Positions 40,340-51,674 of a stretch of 64,000 bases of DNA are shown here, one piece after another. Below the pieces are notes generated by a model. The model saw only the letters and a program-made list of their open reading frames with translations, searched no databases and had not been told where the DNA came from. The stretch is from Vibrio bivalvicida (GTDB lineage: Bacteria; Pseudomonadota; Gammaproteobacteria; Enterobacterales; Vibrionaceae), in contig NZ_LLEI02000014.1 in the NCBI RefSeq assembly GCF_001399455.2, positions 57,210-121,209 of the forward strand, written 5' to 3'. Position 1 is the first letter of the stretch; each line of letters opens with the position of its first letter. The position numbers were made by a program, and so were the translations under genes.

Positions 40340-41809
40340 CTACTTTCTTAAGCTTGGGTCTGGCTTACCAACAAATAACCGCACAGCCAGTTTTTGAATT
40401 GGATTACCATATGGCGGTGTGAATAGTTCAATAGGAAACCACTTACGCATGTAAAAAACACTGCGTGCATGACTGAGTTCGCGAAACCCTTCTTCACCGT
40501 GGTAGTTGCCAATACCCGAATGACCTATCCCACCAAAAGGTACGGAATGATTAAGTACATGCCAGCCCCAGTCATTGATGGTGACACCACCACTATGAGT
40601 ATTTGCTAGAAATTTTTCACGTTGCGATTTGTCATCACTAAATAGATAGCAAGCCAAAGGTCTTGGACGCTCAGTGATGTAATCAATGACTTGATCCAAG
40701 TCTTGATAGCCATGCACTGGAAGAAGCGGTCCAAAGATCTCTTCTTGGCAAATACGCATATCTGGTTGTAAGTTAGTTGCAATATACAGAGGTGTCTTAC
40801 GCCCTTCCCCATCCTCGAGACACTTGGTGATGATCGCACCTTTTTGTCGAGCATCATCTAACAAGTCATGAAAACGTTGGTTTTGAGCTTCATCGACCAA
40901 TGCCGTATAGTCCGGGTTACTCTCTAGTTGCCCATACATTTCTTTGTGGGCATGAGACACTGCCGCTACAAACTGATCGACATTGCTTTGCGGTACAAAC
41001 ACGTAATCAGGCGCAATACAAATCTGTCCTGAGTTAAACCCTTTGCCATGGGCAATACGCCGAGCTGCGCGCTCAACATCATAATCATCAAACACAATCA
41101 CTGGAGACTTGCCTCCTAGCTCCAATGTCACTGGTGTTAGATGAGCTGCGGCATTAGCCATAATGGTTTTTCCGCTGTTTGGTGAACCGGTAAAAATAAG
41201 GTGATTAAAAGGGAGATGGGAAATACCCATCGCCTGAACATGATTCCCTTCCACAACACGCACCAAATCAGTTGCGAATACTTCCCCTAACAAAGCCGTC
41301 AGCACTATAGTCGTCTGGGGGCAATTTGGTGGCATTTTAATCATGCAGCGATTGCCTGCAGCTAATGCAGTGATAAGAGGACCGACAGACAAATAGATCG
41401 GAAAGTTCCATGGACAGATGATCCCAACCACCCCCTTTGGCTGATATCGAACCTCTAGCTTATTACCTTTGAAAAGCCACTCCGTAGGACGGCGGCTTGG
41501 CTTCATCCAACTTCCAATGTGACTTAACACGTGATTGATATCTAGTATAGGTGCGAGTACGTCGGCCATAATAGACTCAGTATGGCTACGCCCACCAAAG
41601 TCTTGACTCATCGCATCGGCTAACACATCTTGGTAACGCGAAAGCTGCTTCTTGAGCGCTTTTAATCGCTGCTTCCTGAGCGCTAGACTTGGTGAGGGTT
41701 CATTTTGGTAAGCTGACTGGAGTTCACAGAACCATTGCATTAATTCATCATCCGTTTGTCCAGAGTCTGGTTTATGTTGCCCAGCTAAACGGGTTGCCAT
41801 CACGTTCAT
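40340..41809 (-). CDS. Aldehyde dehydrogenase, coniferyl-aldehyde-dehydrogenase type
   Basis: A 489-residue NAD(P)-dependent aldehyde dehydrogenase. It has the PWNFPIYLSVGPLITALAAGN segment (about 136-156), the Glu motif LELGGKSPV (about 230-238) and the active-site Cys in FNSGQICIAPDYV (about 257-269). The C-terminal FTPPYGNPIQKLA resembles CalB-like enzymes and membrane-associated class 3 ALDHs. It forms a unit with the GMC gene downstream and is divergent from an AraC regulator. It probably takes the aldehyde made by the GMC enzyme; coniferyl aldehyde itself is not implied. Confidence 0.88.
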   Translation of the reverse strand: MNVMATRLAGQHKPDSGQTDDELMQWFCELQSAYQNEPSPSLALRKQRLKALKKQLSRYQDVLADAMSQDFGGRSHTESIMADVLAPILDINHVLSHIGSWMKPSRRPTEWLFKGNKLEVRYQPKGVVGIICPWNFPIYLSVGPLITALAAGNRCMIKMPPNCPQTTIVLTALLGEVFATDLVRVVEGNHVQAMGISHLPFNHLIFTGSPNSGKTIMANAAAHLTPVTLELGGKSPVIVFDDYDVERAARRIAHGKGFNSGQICIAPDYVFVPQSNVDQFVAAVSHAHKEMYGQLESNPDYTALVDEAQNQRFHDLLDDARQKGAIITKCLEDGEGRKTPLYIATNLQPDMRICQEEIFGPLLPVHGYQDLDQVIDYITERPRPLACYLFSDDKSQREKFLANTHSGGVTINDWGWHVLNHSVPFGGIGHSGIGNYHGEEGFRELSHARSVFYMRKWFPIELFTPPYGNPIQKLAVRLFVGKPDPSLRK

Positions 41810-41977
41810 TTTTGGTGCCTCACTTATAGCAATGCCTTATTACAACATCTCATTAACATCTAACACAGGTGGTAGAAAGACATAAATCGGTGAAATTCGG
41901 ACACAATTAACAGATTGAACTACACTAGTCACGCTATAAAAGAAAGATCACCAGCGGTAGCAACCTAAGGGAAGAGA

Positions 41978-43012
41978 ATGGAATATAGTGCGGTGTACGA
42001 ACCAGACATGCAAGCCAGTGGTATTCTAGATGTTCAGTTGTTAACAAGGTATTTAGAAAATCGCTCTCCAATACAAGAGTTGCTTGAAGGAAGCGATATC
42101 TCTCCCATTCAACTCTACAGCCCTGAAACTCATATTACCCTAGCGCAAAAACTCATCGTGTTTAGCAACGCAATCCGCCTATCTGACGAGCCGGATCTAG
42201 GTTTAAAAGTCGGGCAACAAGCTCGATTCAGTGATTTTGGTGTTTTGGGCTACGCAGCCTTTAGTAGCAGCACTTTACTTGATGCCTTGCTACTTGGGTT
42301 CAAGTATCTGCGTCTTGCCGGCCCAGTATTGAGGAAGAAAATGCAAATCGAGCAAAATCGCGGCTATTTTCGTGCAGAACAAATGATCGAGTTAGATACG
42401 TTATTGCCGTTTTGCTGTGAGTATTGGCTCGCCGCTATCCTCAATCTATGTCAAGAATTGATGCAACAGCCATTTCCTTCTCAACACCTTAAGTTCCCCT
42501 ACCCTCGGCCTGAATACGGTGATGCTTATAGCAAGGTGTTCCACTGCCCTATTGAGTTTGATAGTCAAGAGTTAGAATGGCAGTTTGACGCCAGCAGATT
42601 GTATGATCCTCTGCCTTCTGCAAATACAATGACATTACAGATGTGTTTAAAGTCATGTGATGAGATGTTGGCTCAAGTCAGCCGTTCACCGAGCCTAAAA
42701 GACAAGATTACCCAGATATTTGTCGAGAGACCAGGTAGTTATCCGTCAATTGAATCACTTGCCTCTGAACTAGGTATGTCGTCACGAACCCTACGTCGAC
42801 ACCTTAGAAATGAAGATACGAGCTACCAACAAATACTCGATACCGTCCGATTTCGCCTCGCAAGGCATTACCTTATTTCTACACGATTAAATATTGAAGA
42901 AATCTCAGAACGCGTTGGCTTCTCAGACAGTGCCAATTTCCGCCACGCTTTTCGCAAATGGAGTGGCAGCTCACCGCGAAAGTATCGTACTAGCGCAACT
43001 AATACCAAATAG
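41978..43012 (+). CDS. AraC-family transcriptional regulator
   Basis: A 344-residue regulator. An N-terminal arabinose-binding-like effector domain (about 20-205, with LGYAAFSSSTLLDALLLGFKYL) precedes a C-terminal double helix-turn-helix (about 245-340: SIESLASELGMSSRTLRRHL and NIEEISERVGFSDSANFRHAFRKWSG). It is divergent from the aldehyde dehydrogenase gene, with a 168-base gap, so it probably senses a substrate of the alcohol-to-acid pathway and activates it. Confidence 0.92.
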   Translation: MEYSAVYEPDMQASGILDVQLLTRYLENRSPIQELLEGSDISPIQLYSPETHITLAQKLIVFSNAIRLSDEPDLGLKVGQQARFSDFGVLGYAAFSSSTLLDALLLGFKYLRLAGPVLRKKMQIEQNRGYFRAEQMIELDTLLPFCCEYWLAAILNLCQELMQQPFPSQHLKFPYPRPEYGDAYSKVFHCPIEFDSQELEWQFDASRLYDPLPSANTMTLQMCLKSCDEMLAQVSRSPSLKDKITQIFVERPGSYPSIESLASELGMSSRTLRRHLRNEDTSYQQILDTVRFRLARHYLISTRLNIEEISERVGFSDSANFRHAFRKWSGSSPRKYRTSATNTK

Positions 43013-43168
43013 TGTCGACGCTATCGACAGCCATCAGCTTTAAAAATGTTTTACTGACAAACATACGCTTTTATATGGGTATCACACATTGACTGTCATT
43101 TTTTGGATTAACCGATCACATCGTTTATCTTAGTGGGGCTTACTCCCCCAAGCATATAGGTGACTGTT

Positions 43169-43321
43169 ATGAAAGAACTCAAATACACACCCCCACCAAA
43201 CATCGATGAATCCAATCATCTAGAAGAAGAATTAAAACGTATTTCCGAAAAATCTTTTGAGGCACTGAATGAACTCGAAAGACTTGTGGAAAAAGGGTTA
43301 GCTCTTGAGCAAGAAAAATAG
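43169..43321 (+). CDS. Small acidic coiled-coil protein of unknown function, 50 residues
   Basis: The frame from ATG 43169 to TAG 43321 encodes MKELKYTPPPNIDESN... followed by a strongly helical, charged stretch (HLEEELKRISEKSFEALNEL). An AGGTGA ribosome site lies 6 bases upstream. There is no signal peptide or membrane segment. I do not recognise the family. It lies between the AraC gene and the terminator of mukB. Codon use and ribosome site make it likely to be real. Confidence 0.6.
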   Translation: MKELKYTPPPNIDESNHLEEELKRISEKSFEALNELERLVEKGLALEQEK

Positions 43322-43330
43322 CTAGAAAAG

Positions 43331-43360
43331 AAAAGTCCCGACGCAATCGCGCCGGGACTA
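43331..43360 (-). terminator. Terminator of the muk operon
   Basis: The arms AGTCCCG and CGGGACT, with an inner CGC/GCG pair, are followed on the minus strand by a T-rich tract (CTTTTCTTTTC). It lies 29 bases beyond the mukB stop. Confidence 0.75.
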
Positions 43361-43388
43361 TTCGATTTAAGGCGTGAACCTAAAAACG

Positions 43389-46300
43389 TTAAAGAGTCTC
43401 GATGAATGCTTGCGCATCACTCCTTGTTTTCGGTTCTTGACCGAAGCCTCTTAACCCAACCACATGCACATGCTCATGATCTTTGAACACTTTACGTACA
43501 AGCTTGTAGGTGGTTCCTTTCTCTGGGCTAATATTCTCAGGTGCTGCAATCAAAAGCTGCATGTCTAAACGGTCACACAATTCAAATAGCGTCGAGATTG
43601 ACTTAGCATCAAGACGTGCTGCCTCATCAAGAAACAGCAGACGACAAGGAACAATATCTTTGCTACGTAGGCGGCGTGACTCTTCTTCCCAGCTTTGTAC
43701 CACCATGAGAAGAATCGACTGACCGGTACCAATCGCTTCACCTGTCGATAGCGCGCCAGATTCCGCTTGTAGCCAACCATCAGAGCCACGATTAACCTCT
43801 ACACTTAGTTCAAGGTAGTTGCGGTAATCCAGTAGCTCCTCACCAAGCACCTGTGGAGAACGCTGCCCCATATCAATATGCGGGTTAACACGCTGGAACA
43901 ATTTCGCCATTGCTTCAGAGAAGGTGTAACGTGGCGACTCAAACAAATCTTTATGTTGCTCTTGCTGGGCAGACAACCCGTGAAGAAGCACTTCGTGGCT
44001 TTCACGAATCTTAACGTTTAAGCGCACACCTTTAACCTGACCAAATGAGATGTTTGACAAGCCTTGGTTAAGCATACGAATACGGTTTTGCTCACGCTGA
44101 ATCGTCTTCTTAATAATGCTTGCCACAGATTCAGAGCTGATCGCCAGGCGGTTTTCACGCTGAGTCAGTTCTTCTGTTAGACGAGCAAGCTCGACCTCCA
44201 TCTCTTCGATGGCTTCAACTGGGTCATCGGTGCGGATAATATCCTGACGGATACGCTCTCGTAAGTGCTGGTAAACAGCGATATAGAACAGTACCTTACG
44301 CTCTGGGCGTGCGTTGTCTTCAGACAAGCGAAGCGCGTCACGTAAGTCTTCGTTATCGGCTACGGCTAAACGAAGCGCACCGAGTGACTTATCCGACATT
44401 GAGCGTAGCTCGTTGTCAGACATATAAGCTAGTTCGCGCTTATGGAGACGACGCTCTACATCGTTCTCACGAGCCAAACGCAGTACAGAACACCAACCTG
44501 CTTTTGCAGCCACAACGAAAGTACGCAGTTCAATGTACTCTTTCTGCACCTTCTTCAAACGCTTAGCCAGCGACTTCATCTCTAGCTCAGTGGAAGTAAT
44601 GGTACGCTCATATTCGCTCTTACGTGAGCGAGAAGTATGTAAACGCTCCTGAAGCTCATCACGACGACGCATAGCACGCTCTGCCGCGCCTTCATCGGCT
44701 GTGACACCGTACTCTTGAAGTTCTTGTTTAAACTCTTGGACCGTTTCGAGTTTGGCTTGATGCGAACTCTTCAATGACGCCAACACTTGATTGTATTGGT
44801 TCATTTGACCTTGCGCTTGCTTAAGCTCATCACGAGAGCGAGTACGCGCACGCTCTGCTTCAACCAATTTCGCTTTTAACTGCTCGCTTAGCTCACTGCT
44901 TTGATTAAGCAAGTCAACCGAATCGGCGTAGGCAAAGTAATGACGACGCTCAACAAGATCAGACAGAGCAAAGATCTGTTTTTTCAATTGCTGAAGTTTT
45001 TGATCAGCTGCTTGATACTCCGCTTCTAGCGCATCAAATTGCTCAGGGTCAGCATCAAGTGCTGAAACGATCTTCTCTAGCTCAGCGATCGCTTTGCTGT
45101 GATTGGTGACGAATGACTTCGCTTCGGTTAACTTGGCAAGATTCTGTTCTAACTCTTCAAATTGAGCAGATAGGGCATCATCTTCAATCAGCGCCATGTT
45201 CGGCGCGATTTTATCTAACGCTGCTAGTGCTTGCTTGCTACCTAGTAATTGGCTGCGCTGCTGCTGCTCTTTAGCATCGAGATCAGCTAGAACACGCACA
45301 AGCTGATTACGCTTGTCACGAATAGTTGCCAGAGCTTGTTCAGGGTCTGATTCAAACGCTACCTGAATATGTTTAGCGACAAAGCTGTTGAATGCTTGGT
45401 ACATACGCTGAAGTTTCTGCGAGTCGAACGCCGCTTTTGCATGCTCTTCAACCACTTCTTCACGCTCATCACGCAATAGCTCCAGACGTTGCTCACGCGC
45501 TGCTCGACCAAATAGAGGAATATCAGGCAAACGAGAGTAACGCATTTGGCGGTCGTTCATACGCACGCACACAGCGCCTTCAAGCTCTTCTGCATCGAAT
45601 GAGCTGTCATCAAACGCGTCTATGTCACCTTCAATGATGTAAAGGTCTTCTGGGCAGTCATCTAGCTCTACCAACTTCTCTTCAATACCAGAGAGATCGG
45701 ATACCACAATCGCATGACGCGCCGGACCGTACATTGCGCTGAAATATGGTGCATCACCAATTGTGATGTCATCGTAAATTTCAGACAGCAACACGCCACC
45801 AAGTGTGTCAGCTAGCCCTTTCAAACGTGGGTCATTGGAGCCACCAGGGGACGCTAAGCGCTCAATTTCACCTTCAAGTTGAGTACGGCGCTCTGCCAAC
45901 TTATCTTTAGCAACAGACTGCTTCTTCTCTTCTTCCAGCACAACCTGCATATGACTCATTACAGACTGGCTATCGTAAAGGTCAGCACCACTTTGCTCAC
46001 GAAGAGACTCAAGTGCATCATGCGCAGCAATCCAAGTTGGCGCAATTGCCTCTAGCTTTTTGATTTCCACCGAGGCGTCTTGTTCCAGACGGCGCTGTTC
46101 ACTGCGCTGCTCACGAACCTCTTCTTGAGACATCTCCAGCGATTCAATTTGCATCGCATGACGCTCACGCTCTTGCTCAAACACAAGTTCGTCAGTCAGT
46201 TCAATATGGTGCTGCTTTTGATATTCACCAACCAGTTCTTGAGTCTGACGCTGCTTATGCAAGCGGCGCTCTACATCGCGATGCTGGGCACGCCACTGCT

Positions 46301-47846
46301 GTTCATTTTGTACCAGTTGCTGCGCTTCTCGGCCTTGTGCAATTGCCGCTTTCGCTGACTGAGACGCTTGGTTACGTTCAACATTGCCAACTATGCTCTT
46401 GACCAGTTTTAGCGCCGTTTCAAACTGCTCTGCTGCCGCAGAAGACATATCAAGCTTGTGCTTAGTAGCCAGTAGTTCATTGGTGCTTTGCGCTTCGTTG
46501 TCTTTTAGCTGCGTAACCAAAACCTGCGCTGACTCGGCGGTTAACGCTTCATCTTGGAGTAACTGCTTCGCTTTCTCTAATGCTTGCACCGCTTGTTGAT
46601 ACTGTAGCGCTCGCGTTTGTTGAACATCCAGTGCTTGTTGGTAGTCAGCAAGCTGAGTTTTCAAGCTGTCGACTTCTTCCTCAGAAACCGTCGCTTGTTC
46701 TTCAACCATAAGCACACGTTCTTGCGCTTCTTCCACCACCATCATCTGCTCTTCAAGACGCTCTTGCAGCTCTTCAAGATCTTCTTGGTAGCGTTCGATT
46801 TTCTCTTGCTGACGCAGTGCATTTTGCACTAACTGCAAGTGGTCTGAAGCCGCTTGATAGTCTTGTTCTAACGATGACTCAGACTCAACCAGTAGCTCCA
46901 ACTCTTCTTGCACGCGGTTAAGTAGGTTGTTTTGTTCTAACAAAGTTTCACGCGAACTAAACAACTCAGAGCGCAGTGACAAGGTCTGCTCAAGCTTGTT
47001 ACGTCGATCATTAGCATGACGCATGTAGTCTGCGGCCACGTAGTTAGTCGATTCAGTGATTAAATGCTTGAACAGATCGCGATCAGCCTGGGTGGTTTTA
47101 ATCGCCTCAAGTGTCATGCGGTTTTCGCGCAGCGCGGATTCCATATCTTGGAAAGCTTTTTTAACACCGCCGTTTTGTGGCAACAGGTAGTCTCGCAGTG
47201 AGCGAGTAATCGCGCTTGAGATACCACCGTATAGTGAAGCCTCAATCAAACGGTAGAACTTGGAACGATCGCTAGAATTACGTAGCTTCTTCGGAATAAC
47301 CCCAAATTCAAACATCTGTGAGTGGTAATCCACAATCGAAGAAAATGCTTTGAACTGCACACCTTCAAACTCGCTAATGGCTTGTTTGACTTCATTGACC
47401 TGGCGAACACGCGCTTGAGTATCTGACACACTTTCAATCAGAACATCAGTTGGCTTGATATGACTCGGTAAACCTTGAATCACAAATGGCTTAATGTCGA
47501 CTTTCTTATCTCGACCCGCGACCTGCTGCAGCTTAACCGCAAATAATAAACGTTGGTTGCGCGAGTTCACGACATCCAAAGCGGCGTAACAAGCACCGGC
47601 TTGTAATTTACCGTATAAGCCTTTGTCACGCGAAGATTGACTGCTGCCTGCTTCGGTCGTGTTACGGAAGTGAAGTAAGGTTTGATCAGGAATCAACGCG
47701 GTAATGAAGGCCGCCATGGTAGTTGATTTACCTGCACCGTTACCACCAGAAAGCGTGGTGACTAGGCCATCAATATCAAAAGTACGAGCAAAAAAACCGT
47801 TCCAGTTGACCATGGTTAGCGATTGATATTTACCTCTTTCAATCAT
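43389..47846 (-). CDS. mukB: Chromosome partition protein MukB
   Basis: MukB is the SMC-like ATPase of the MukBEF condensin, needed for chromosome organisation and segregation. The 1485-residue protein has an N-terminal Walker A ([10 protein letters not shown], about 34-43) and long coiled coils. A central hinge lies around residues 660-780. The C-terminal signature [14 protein letters not shown] and Walker [13 protein letters not shown] complete the ATPase head. Its ATG overlaps the mukE stop by 4 bases. It is the last gene of cmoM-mukF-mukE-mukB. Confidence 0.98.
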   Translation of the reverse strand: MIERGKYQSLTMVNWNGFFARTFDIDGLVTTLSGGNGAGKSTTMAAFITALIPDQTLLHFRNTTEAGSSQSSRDKGLYGKLQAGACYAALDVVNSRNQRLLFAVKLQQVAGRDKKVDIKPFVIQGLPSHIKPTDVLIESVSDTQARVRQVNEVKQAISEFEGVQFKAFSSIVDYHSQMFEFGVIPKKLRNSSDRSKFYRLIEASLYGGISSAITRSLRDYLLPQNGGVKKAFQDMESALRENRMTLEAIKTTQADRDLFKHLITESTNYVAADYMRHANDRRNKLEQTLSLRSELFSSRETLLEQNNLLNRVQEELELLVESESSLEQDYQAASDHLQLVQNALRQQEKIERYQEDLEELQERLEEQMMVVEEAQERVLMVEEQATVSEEEVDSLKTQLADYQQALDVQQTRALQYQQAVQALEKAKQLLQDEALTAESAQVLVTQLKDNEAQSTNELLATKHKLDMSSAAAEQFETALKLVKSIVGNVERNQASQSAKAAIAQGREAQQLVQNEQQWRAQHRDVERRLHKQRQTQELVGEYQKQHHIELTDELVFEQERERHAMQIESLEMSQEEVREQRSEQRRLEQDASVEIKKLEAIAPTWIAAHDALESLREQSGADLYDSQSVMSHMQVVLEEEKKQSVAKDKLAERRTQLEGEIERLASPGGSNDPRLKGLADTLGGVLLSEIYDDITIGDAPYFSAMYGPARHAIVVSDLSGIEEKLVELDDCPEDLYIIEGDIDAFDDSSFDAEELEGAVCVRMNDRQMRYSRLPDIPLFGRAAREQRLELLRDEREEVVEEHAKAAFDSQKLQRMYQAFNSFVAKHIQVAFESDPEQALATIRDKRNQLVRVLADLDAKEQQQRSQLLGSKQALAALDKIAPNMALIEDDALSAQFEELEQNLAKLTEAKSFVTNHSKAIAELEKIVSALDADPEQFDALEAEYQAADQKLQQLKKQIFALSDLVERRHYFAYADSVDLLNQSSELSEQLKAKLVEAERARTRSRDELKQAQGQMNQYNQVLASLKSSHQAKLETVQEFKQELQEYGVTADEGAAERAMRRRDELQERLHTSRSRKSEYERTITSTELEMKSLAKRLKKVQKEYIELRTFVVAAKAGWCSVLRLARENDVERRLHKRELAYMSDNELRSMSDKSLGALRLAVADNEDLRDALRLSEDNARPERKVLFYIAVYQHLRERIRQDIIRTDDPVEAIEEMEVELARLTEELTQRENRLAISSESVASIIKKTIQREQNRIRMLNQGLSNISFGQVKGVRLNVKIRESHEVLLHGLSAQQEQHKDLFESPRYTFSEAMAKLFQRVNPHIDMGQRSPQVLGEELLDYRNYLELSVEVNRGSDGWLQAESGALSTGEAIGTGQSILLMVVQSWEEESRRLRSKDIVPCRLLFLDEAARLDAKSISTLFELCDRLDMQLLIAAPENISPEKGTTYKLVRKVFKDHEHVHVVGLRGFGQEPKTRSDAQAFIETL

Positions 47847-48568
47847 GCTTCACCCTCTTCCATCATTTCTTGTTCAGCGTTGTCGTCGCTGTCAGTTTGT
47901 TCTAGTAAGCTACCCTGGCTTGGCTCTTTGGTATGCACCACAGCTTCGCCATCACGAATTAGACGTAGCTGCGCTTCACGCATGTCATCACCCACACGCA
48001 CGTCCGCACCAAAGCGAAATACCGATTCACTGATGCTGAATTTACCTGTTTCACCAATATTGATGATCATGCCTAAGCGGCGCAGGCGGCGTAGCGACGT
48101 ACGTACTTTCTCAAAGAGCTTCTCTTTGTCTAAGTCGGAACCTGTTGCACGATTGGTTACTAACTTCATTAGCTTCGCTTCATCGGCAAGTGCTAATAGC
48201 TCTTCATACAGCTCTTGGTTAGTAAAGATACCTTCATGAGCCAAACGCTCTGGGCTTAGATAAAGAAAACACAATACCTTACCCACCAACATATCAAGCT
48301 CTGAAAGCACACTGCGACCAATCAGTGACGTAGAACGCGGTCGCAAGTAGAAAAAACCTTCCGGCGCTTTCACTAGTTCAGTGTTGTAACGTTGGTAGAA
48401 AGAGGACAACTCAACTTCGAAATCTGACAACATTGCATGGTTATCAAGATCTTCGCTTGAGATGTGACGCCCTGCTCGCAGCATGCTGTCTAGCGCTGGG
48501 AACAAAGGGTTTGAAATTGCTTTTGCCAGATTGTCTGACATGTATTCATTAATATCGGTCGATGACAT
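47843..48568 (-). CDS. mukE: Chromosome partition protein MukE
   Basis: MukE is a winged-helix dimer that bridges MukF and MukB. The start [18 protein letters not shown] at 48568 is preferred over the in-frame start 21 bases upstream, since homologues begin there and AAAGG lies 8 bases before. This gives 241 residues. The core [16 protein letters not shown] and RSLRRL-like ([12 protein letters not shown]) segments are conserved. The acidic C-terminus ([10 protein letters not shown]) is typical. The gene overlaps mukF by 20 bases and mukB by 4. Confidence 0.96.
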   Translation of the reverse strand: MSSTDINEYMSDNLAKAISNPLFPALDSMLRAGRHISSEDLDNHAMLSDFEVELSSFYQRYNTELVKAPEGFFYLRPRSTSLIGRSVLSELDMLVGKVLCFLYLSPERLAHEGIFTNQELYEELLALADEAKLMKLVTNRATGSDLDKEKLFEKVRTSLRRLRRLGMIINIGETGKFSISESVFRFGADVRVGDDMREAQLRLIRDGEAVVHTKEPSQGSLLEQTDSDDNAEQEMMEEGEA

Positions 48569-49883
48569 TTGCTTGTACCTTTGCACCAAATTCGTTGATC
48601 GCTTGCCAGTCTGGTTGAATGGCCTGGTAGTCAGACTCTGAGTAGCCTAGACGCACCGCTTGGTCGATAACAATTCGTGCTAAATCAAAATGATGAGTTT
48701 GAGGGTGCTGTGCTAGGTAATCACGTAACACGAACCCCAGATCAATTGGCGCGCCTTGCTCTTTATGAACTTTAAGCATACCAGCTATGCGATCTGACAA
48801 TTCATCATTGACCTGTTGAAACTCTTCGTATTCCACTTCTAGTGGCACTTGGCCGGTTACTTCATCGTCTCTCAGTACCAAAGCCTCATCACGAAGATCA
48901 GTTAGACGCTCAGCATCTGCATATGTCAGATACCAAGGCATATCGAAATATTCTTTCACCGATTGGCGTAGACGAGAACTGAATGCTCGGTTCTTATCCA
49001 TATCAATCGCAGTTCGAATAAATTTGTGAACGTGGCGGTCATAACCGATCCAAAGATCGATCGCTTGCTGACCCCAACTGGTGATTCGGTCTAGCTTCAT
49101 TTGCAGCCCAAACAGGGTTTCCGCAATAAACTCTAGTTCGTCATCACCATAAACGAGCTCTTGGATATCGAGAATCTGTGTTTGTAGCTCGTCACCCGCG
49201 GCTTGCAACGTATCTTGTAGCTCTTTTAGCGTATTAGATGTTTCAGAAAGCAGCGCTTCACAGTTGTTGATCGCATCGCGCCAATCTTTGTTTAGTAGCT
49301 CTGCGATCTGAATCTTAACCGACTGCTGCTGCTCATCCATAACACGCTGGTTAAGATCGATCTGATCAAAGATCTCACCCACTGAGTACTTAAGCACGCC
49401 ATAAACGTTTTTACGCCAATGACCCGCAGTCCCACCTTGACGCGCAGATTCAATCGCCTTCGACATTTCGTCAGCAACCATTGAAAGCTGGATAGAGAGC
49501 TTAAGTTTAGAAAATTCGCGGTGACGAACGTAGTAGTCCGTTATACCGATAGCTAAAGGAGAAAGACGATAAATACTCGCCCCTTCAGTCACTTCACTGG
49601 TGAAACGGCTAATGAGCCTTTGCTTAACCATTTCGTTAATCGCGTTGTTGGCGCGAAATGCAGACGCATCACCTGTTTCTTCAAATAGTCGGGTAACAAT
49701 AGTAAACGCATCATGCAGTTCACCCTCACCCAATTCTTCATCAAACCTTTCATTACTGAGCACAGCAATAGCGATCAAAAATGCCAGTCGCTCTGTTGTC
49801 AGGTTCAATGAGAAATCCTGCTGCTTTACCCAACCGACTAGTTCATCAATCGGTTGTTCAGCATTTAGAGTCATCTCACTCAT
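48549..49883 (-). CDS. mukF: Kleisin subunit MukF
   Basis: MukF is the kleisin of MukBEF; its N-terminal winged helix dimerises and its C-terminus contacts the MukB head. The 444-residue protein starts [21 protein letters not shown], as expected. It contains the DFSLNL and [33 protein letters not shown] region (about 105-140). The gene starts 2 bases after the cmoM stop and overlaps mukE by 20 bases, indicating one operon with coupled translation. Confidence 0.97.
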   Translation of the reverse strand: MSEMTLNAEQPIDELVGWVKQQDFSLNLTTERLAFLIAIAVLSNERFDEELGEGELHDAFTIVTRLFEETGDASAFRANNAINEMVKQRLISRFTSEVTEGASIYRLSPLAIGITDYYVRHREFSKLKLSIQLSMVADEMSKAIESARQGGTAGHWRKNVYGVLKYSVGEIFDQIDLNQRVMDEQQQSVKIQIAELLNKDWRDAINNCEALLSETSNTLKELQDTLQAAGDELQTQILDIQELVYGDDELEFIAETLFGLQMKLDRITSWGQQAIDLWIGYDRHVHKFIRTAIDMDKNRAFSSRLRQSVKEYFDMPWYLTYADAERLTDLRDEALVLRDDEVTGQVPLEVEYEEFQQVNDELSDRIAGMLKVHKEQGAPIDLGFVLRDYLAQHPQTHHFDLARIVIDQAVRLGYSESDYQAIQPDWQAINEFGAKVQANVIDRY

Positions 49884-49885
49884 TG

Positions 49886-50677
49886 TTAGTCCTGCTTATC
49901 TTTCTTTTGTGCCCATACATGTATGTATCGACCTAACGAGAGGTATGGCTCTTCTCTGCACAGTTGTCTTTCCAGTGCCAACACATCTTCATACTGGTAA
50001 TCGCCCATGTACTCCATATTTCCTATGTAGTCACTAAAACAGCGAATACCAGACTTGCCACAAATTGAAAAGCCAGCGTCTTCAATCCACTGGTAGACCT
50101 CTTCAGGTCTTAAGCCTTTTTGTGGCTGCAATTTAAATCTTTTGCGATGCGGCATTCCATCCAATACATGAGGAACATTGCCACACACGACATTCTTATA
50201 GACCAGACCATGGTGGTTGTAGAACATGACGGATGCCATGCCACCAGGTTTAACTTGTTCTAAGACTTTTTCTAGAGCAGGTTGAGGGTCTGCTAGCCAC
50301 TCCATCACCGCATGAAACAGGACTACATCCACTGGGGACTCTAAGTGCTGGTCAATCGATTGGACTGGCGAATGAATGAAGCGATACTGCTCAAGCAGGT
50401 CATTATTTGCAATATCCTGCTCTGCCAACAGCAGCATTTCAGAAGATAGATCACATAACGCGACATGATGTCCGAGCTTAGCCAGCTTTTGCGACATTTG
50501 TGCCAAACCACCTCCGGCATCTAGCACATTGAGTCGCTTATTTGCCCCATCAACAGCATTAAGTATCTGTTGAAGATCTTCCCAAACAATGACTTGGCGA
50601 ATCTCTCCTTTGTCAGAACCGTAAATATTTTTTGCAAATTTGTGGGCAATATCGTCGAAATTGCGGTCTTCAGTCAC
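49886..50677 (-). CDS. cmoM: CmoM, tRNA 5-carboxymethoxyuridine methyltransferase (SmtA)
   Basis: CmoM methylates cmo5U34 to its methyl ester (mcmo5U) in certain tRNAs. The 263-residue SAM-dependent enzyme has motif [22 protein letters not shown] (about 49-69), [11 protein letters not shown], and the substrate-region [17 protein letters not shown] (about 151-167). [19 protein letters not shown] follows. It is upstream of mukF and divergent from elyC, the same order as in E. coli. With cmoA and cmoB at 33.3-35.1 kb, the whole cmo5U pathway except hydroxylation is in the window. Confidence 0.95.
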   Translation of the reverse strand: MTEDRNFDDIAHKFAKNIYGSDKGEIRQVIVWEDLQQILNAVDGANKRLNVLDAGGGLAQMSQKLAKLGHHVALCDLSSEMLLLAEQDIANNDLLEQYRFIHSPVQSIDQHLESPVDVVLFHAVMEWLADPQPALEKVLEQVKPGGMASVMFYNHHGLVYKNVVCGNVPHVLDGMPHRKRFKLQPQKGLRPEEVYQWIEDAGFSICGKSGIRCFSDYIGNMEYMGDYQYEDVLALERQLCREEPYLSLGRYIHVWAQKKDKQD

Positions 50678-50791
50678 AGCAGCTTAGGTTATCATGTCTA
50701 ATCGTGCTGCTATTCTGTCATAAGAAAAGCAGGAATAAAGAGGCTTTCTCTTAAATTATAATCAATTGATGTTTTTTCGGACTATTTAAGT

Positions 50792-51595
50792 ATGTTTGAG
50801 CTGAAAAAAGTTGTGTCTTCTCTACTTATGCCGCTTCCGGCGATGCTAATCATCGGGTTATTCGGCTTAATGTTGATCATGTTTACTCGTAAACAGAAGA
50901 CAGGCTGCTTTGTTGTTCTATTCTCTTTCATCGGTATCTTCCTTATCGCCTTTCAACCAATCTCTTCTCGTTTGTTGATGCCGCTTGAACGCCAATACTC
51001 CGCCTTTTTCCCCGTTGACGAATCTATCGACTACGTTATGGTGTTGGGCAGTGGTCATGTGGTTGACGATAAAATACCTCCTACGTCTGAGCTTAGTCGT
51101 ACTGGGTTAATGCGCCTTGCTGAAGGTATTCGCATTATGCGTATCTACCCTGGTTCCAAACTCATTTTATCGGGTTACTCGGGGGGGTCTGAAGTGAGTA
51201 ATGCGCGTATGATGGCTAAAGTTGCCCTAGCGCTTGGTGTATCTAAGTCGGATATTATTTTGTTAGAAACCGCAAAAGATACTTGGGAAGAAGCGAGACA
51301 AGCGGCAGCTTTCGTCAATACCAAAAAACTGGTTGTGGTTACTTCAGCGAGCCATATGAAGCGGGCACTTAACGAATTCCATGCTGCTGGGCTTAAACCC
51401 TACCCAGCTCCCACCAATTATTTGGCTCATAACAACATTAGCCAAGCATGGGAAAAATACACACCCAAAGGTAAGTACCTCGAGCAAACTGAACGATACT
51501 GGCACGAGACATTGGGCCGAATCTGGCAAACCTTGAGAGATTGGGCGTCAGACTACGAAGAGCAAGCTCTTCAAGCCTCTGAAAGCAAACTGTAA
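50792..51595 (+). CDS. elyC: Envelope biogenesis factor ElyC
   Basis: An inner-membrane DUF218 protein of 267 residues that in E. coli affects the undecaprenyl carrier supply for peptidoglycan. Two hydrophobic helices (about 12-32 and 38-56) precede the DUF218 domain, with YVMVLGSGHV (about 80-89), SELSRTGLMRLAEGIRI (about 99-115) and VTSASHMKRA (about 185-194). It is divergent from cmoM, as in E. coli (ycbC), and followed by a terminator. Confidence 0.93.
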   Translation: MFELKKVVSSLLMPLPAMLIIGLFGLMLIMFTRKQKTGCFVVLFSFIGIFLIAFQPISSRLLMPLERQYSAFFPVDESIDYVMVLGSGHVVDDKIPPTSELSRTGLMRLAEGIRIMRIYPGSKLILSGYSGGSEVSNARMMAKVALALGVSKSDIILLETAKDTWEEARQAAAFVNTKKLVVVTSASHMKRALNEFHAAGLKPYPAPTNYLAHNNISQAWEKYTPKGKYLEQTERYWHETLGRIWQTLRDWASDYEEQALQASESKL

Positions 51596-51612
51596 CTATC
51601 AGTATCTCTAGG

Positions 51613-51646
51613 TAGAAAAATACCGAGGCAAGCCTCGGTATTTTTA
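51613..51646. terminator. Bidirectional terminator, elyC / torR
   Basis: The arms ATACCGAGGC and GCCTCGGTAT surround a 2-base centre (AA), with A and T runs on the outside. It serves both converging genes. Confidence 0.88.
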
Positions 51647-51674
51647 TGCAAGTCACATGTTCCAACCGTCGAAT

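Noticed and set aside
38667..41809. betBA choline-to-betaine operon
   Set aside because: The dehydrogenases resemble BetA/BetB only at superfamily level. The aldehyde dehydrogenase is of the coniferyl-aldehyde type, and no betI or choline transporter gene is adjacent.
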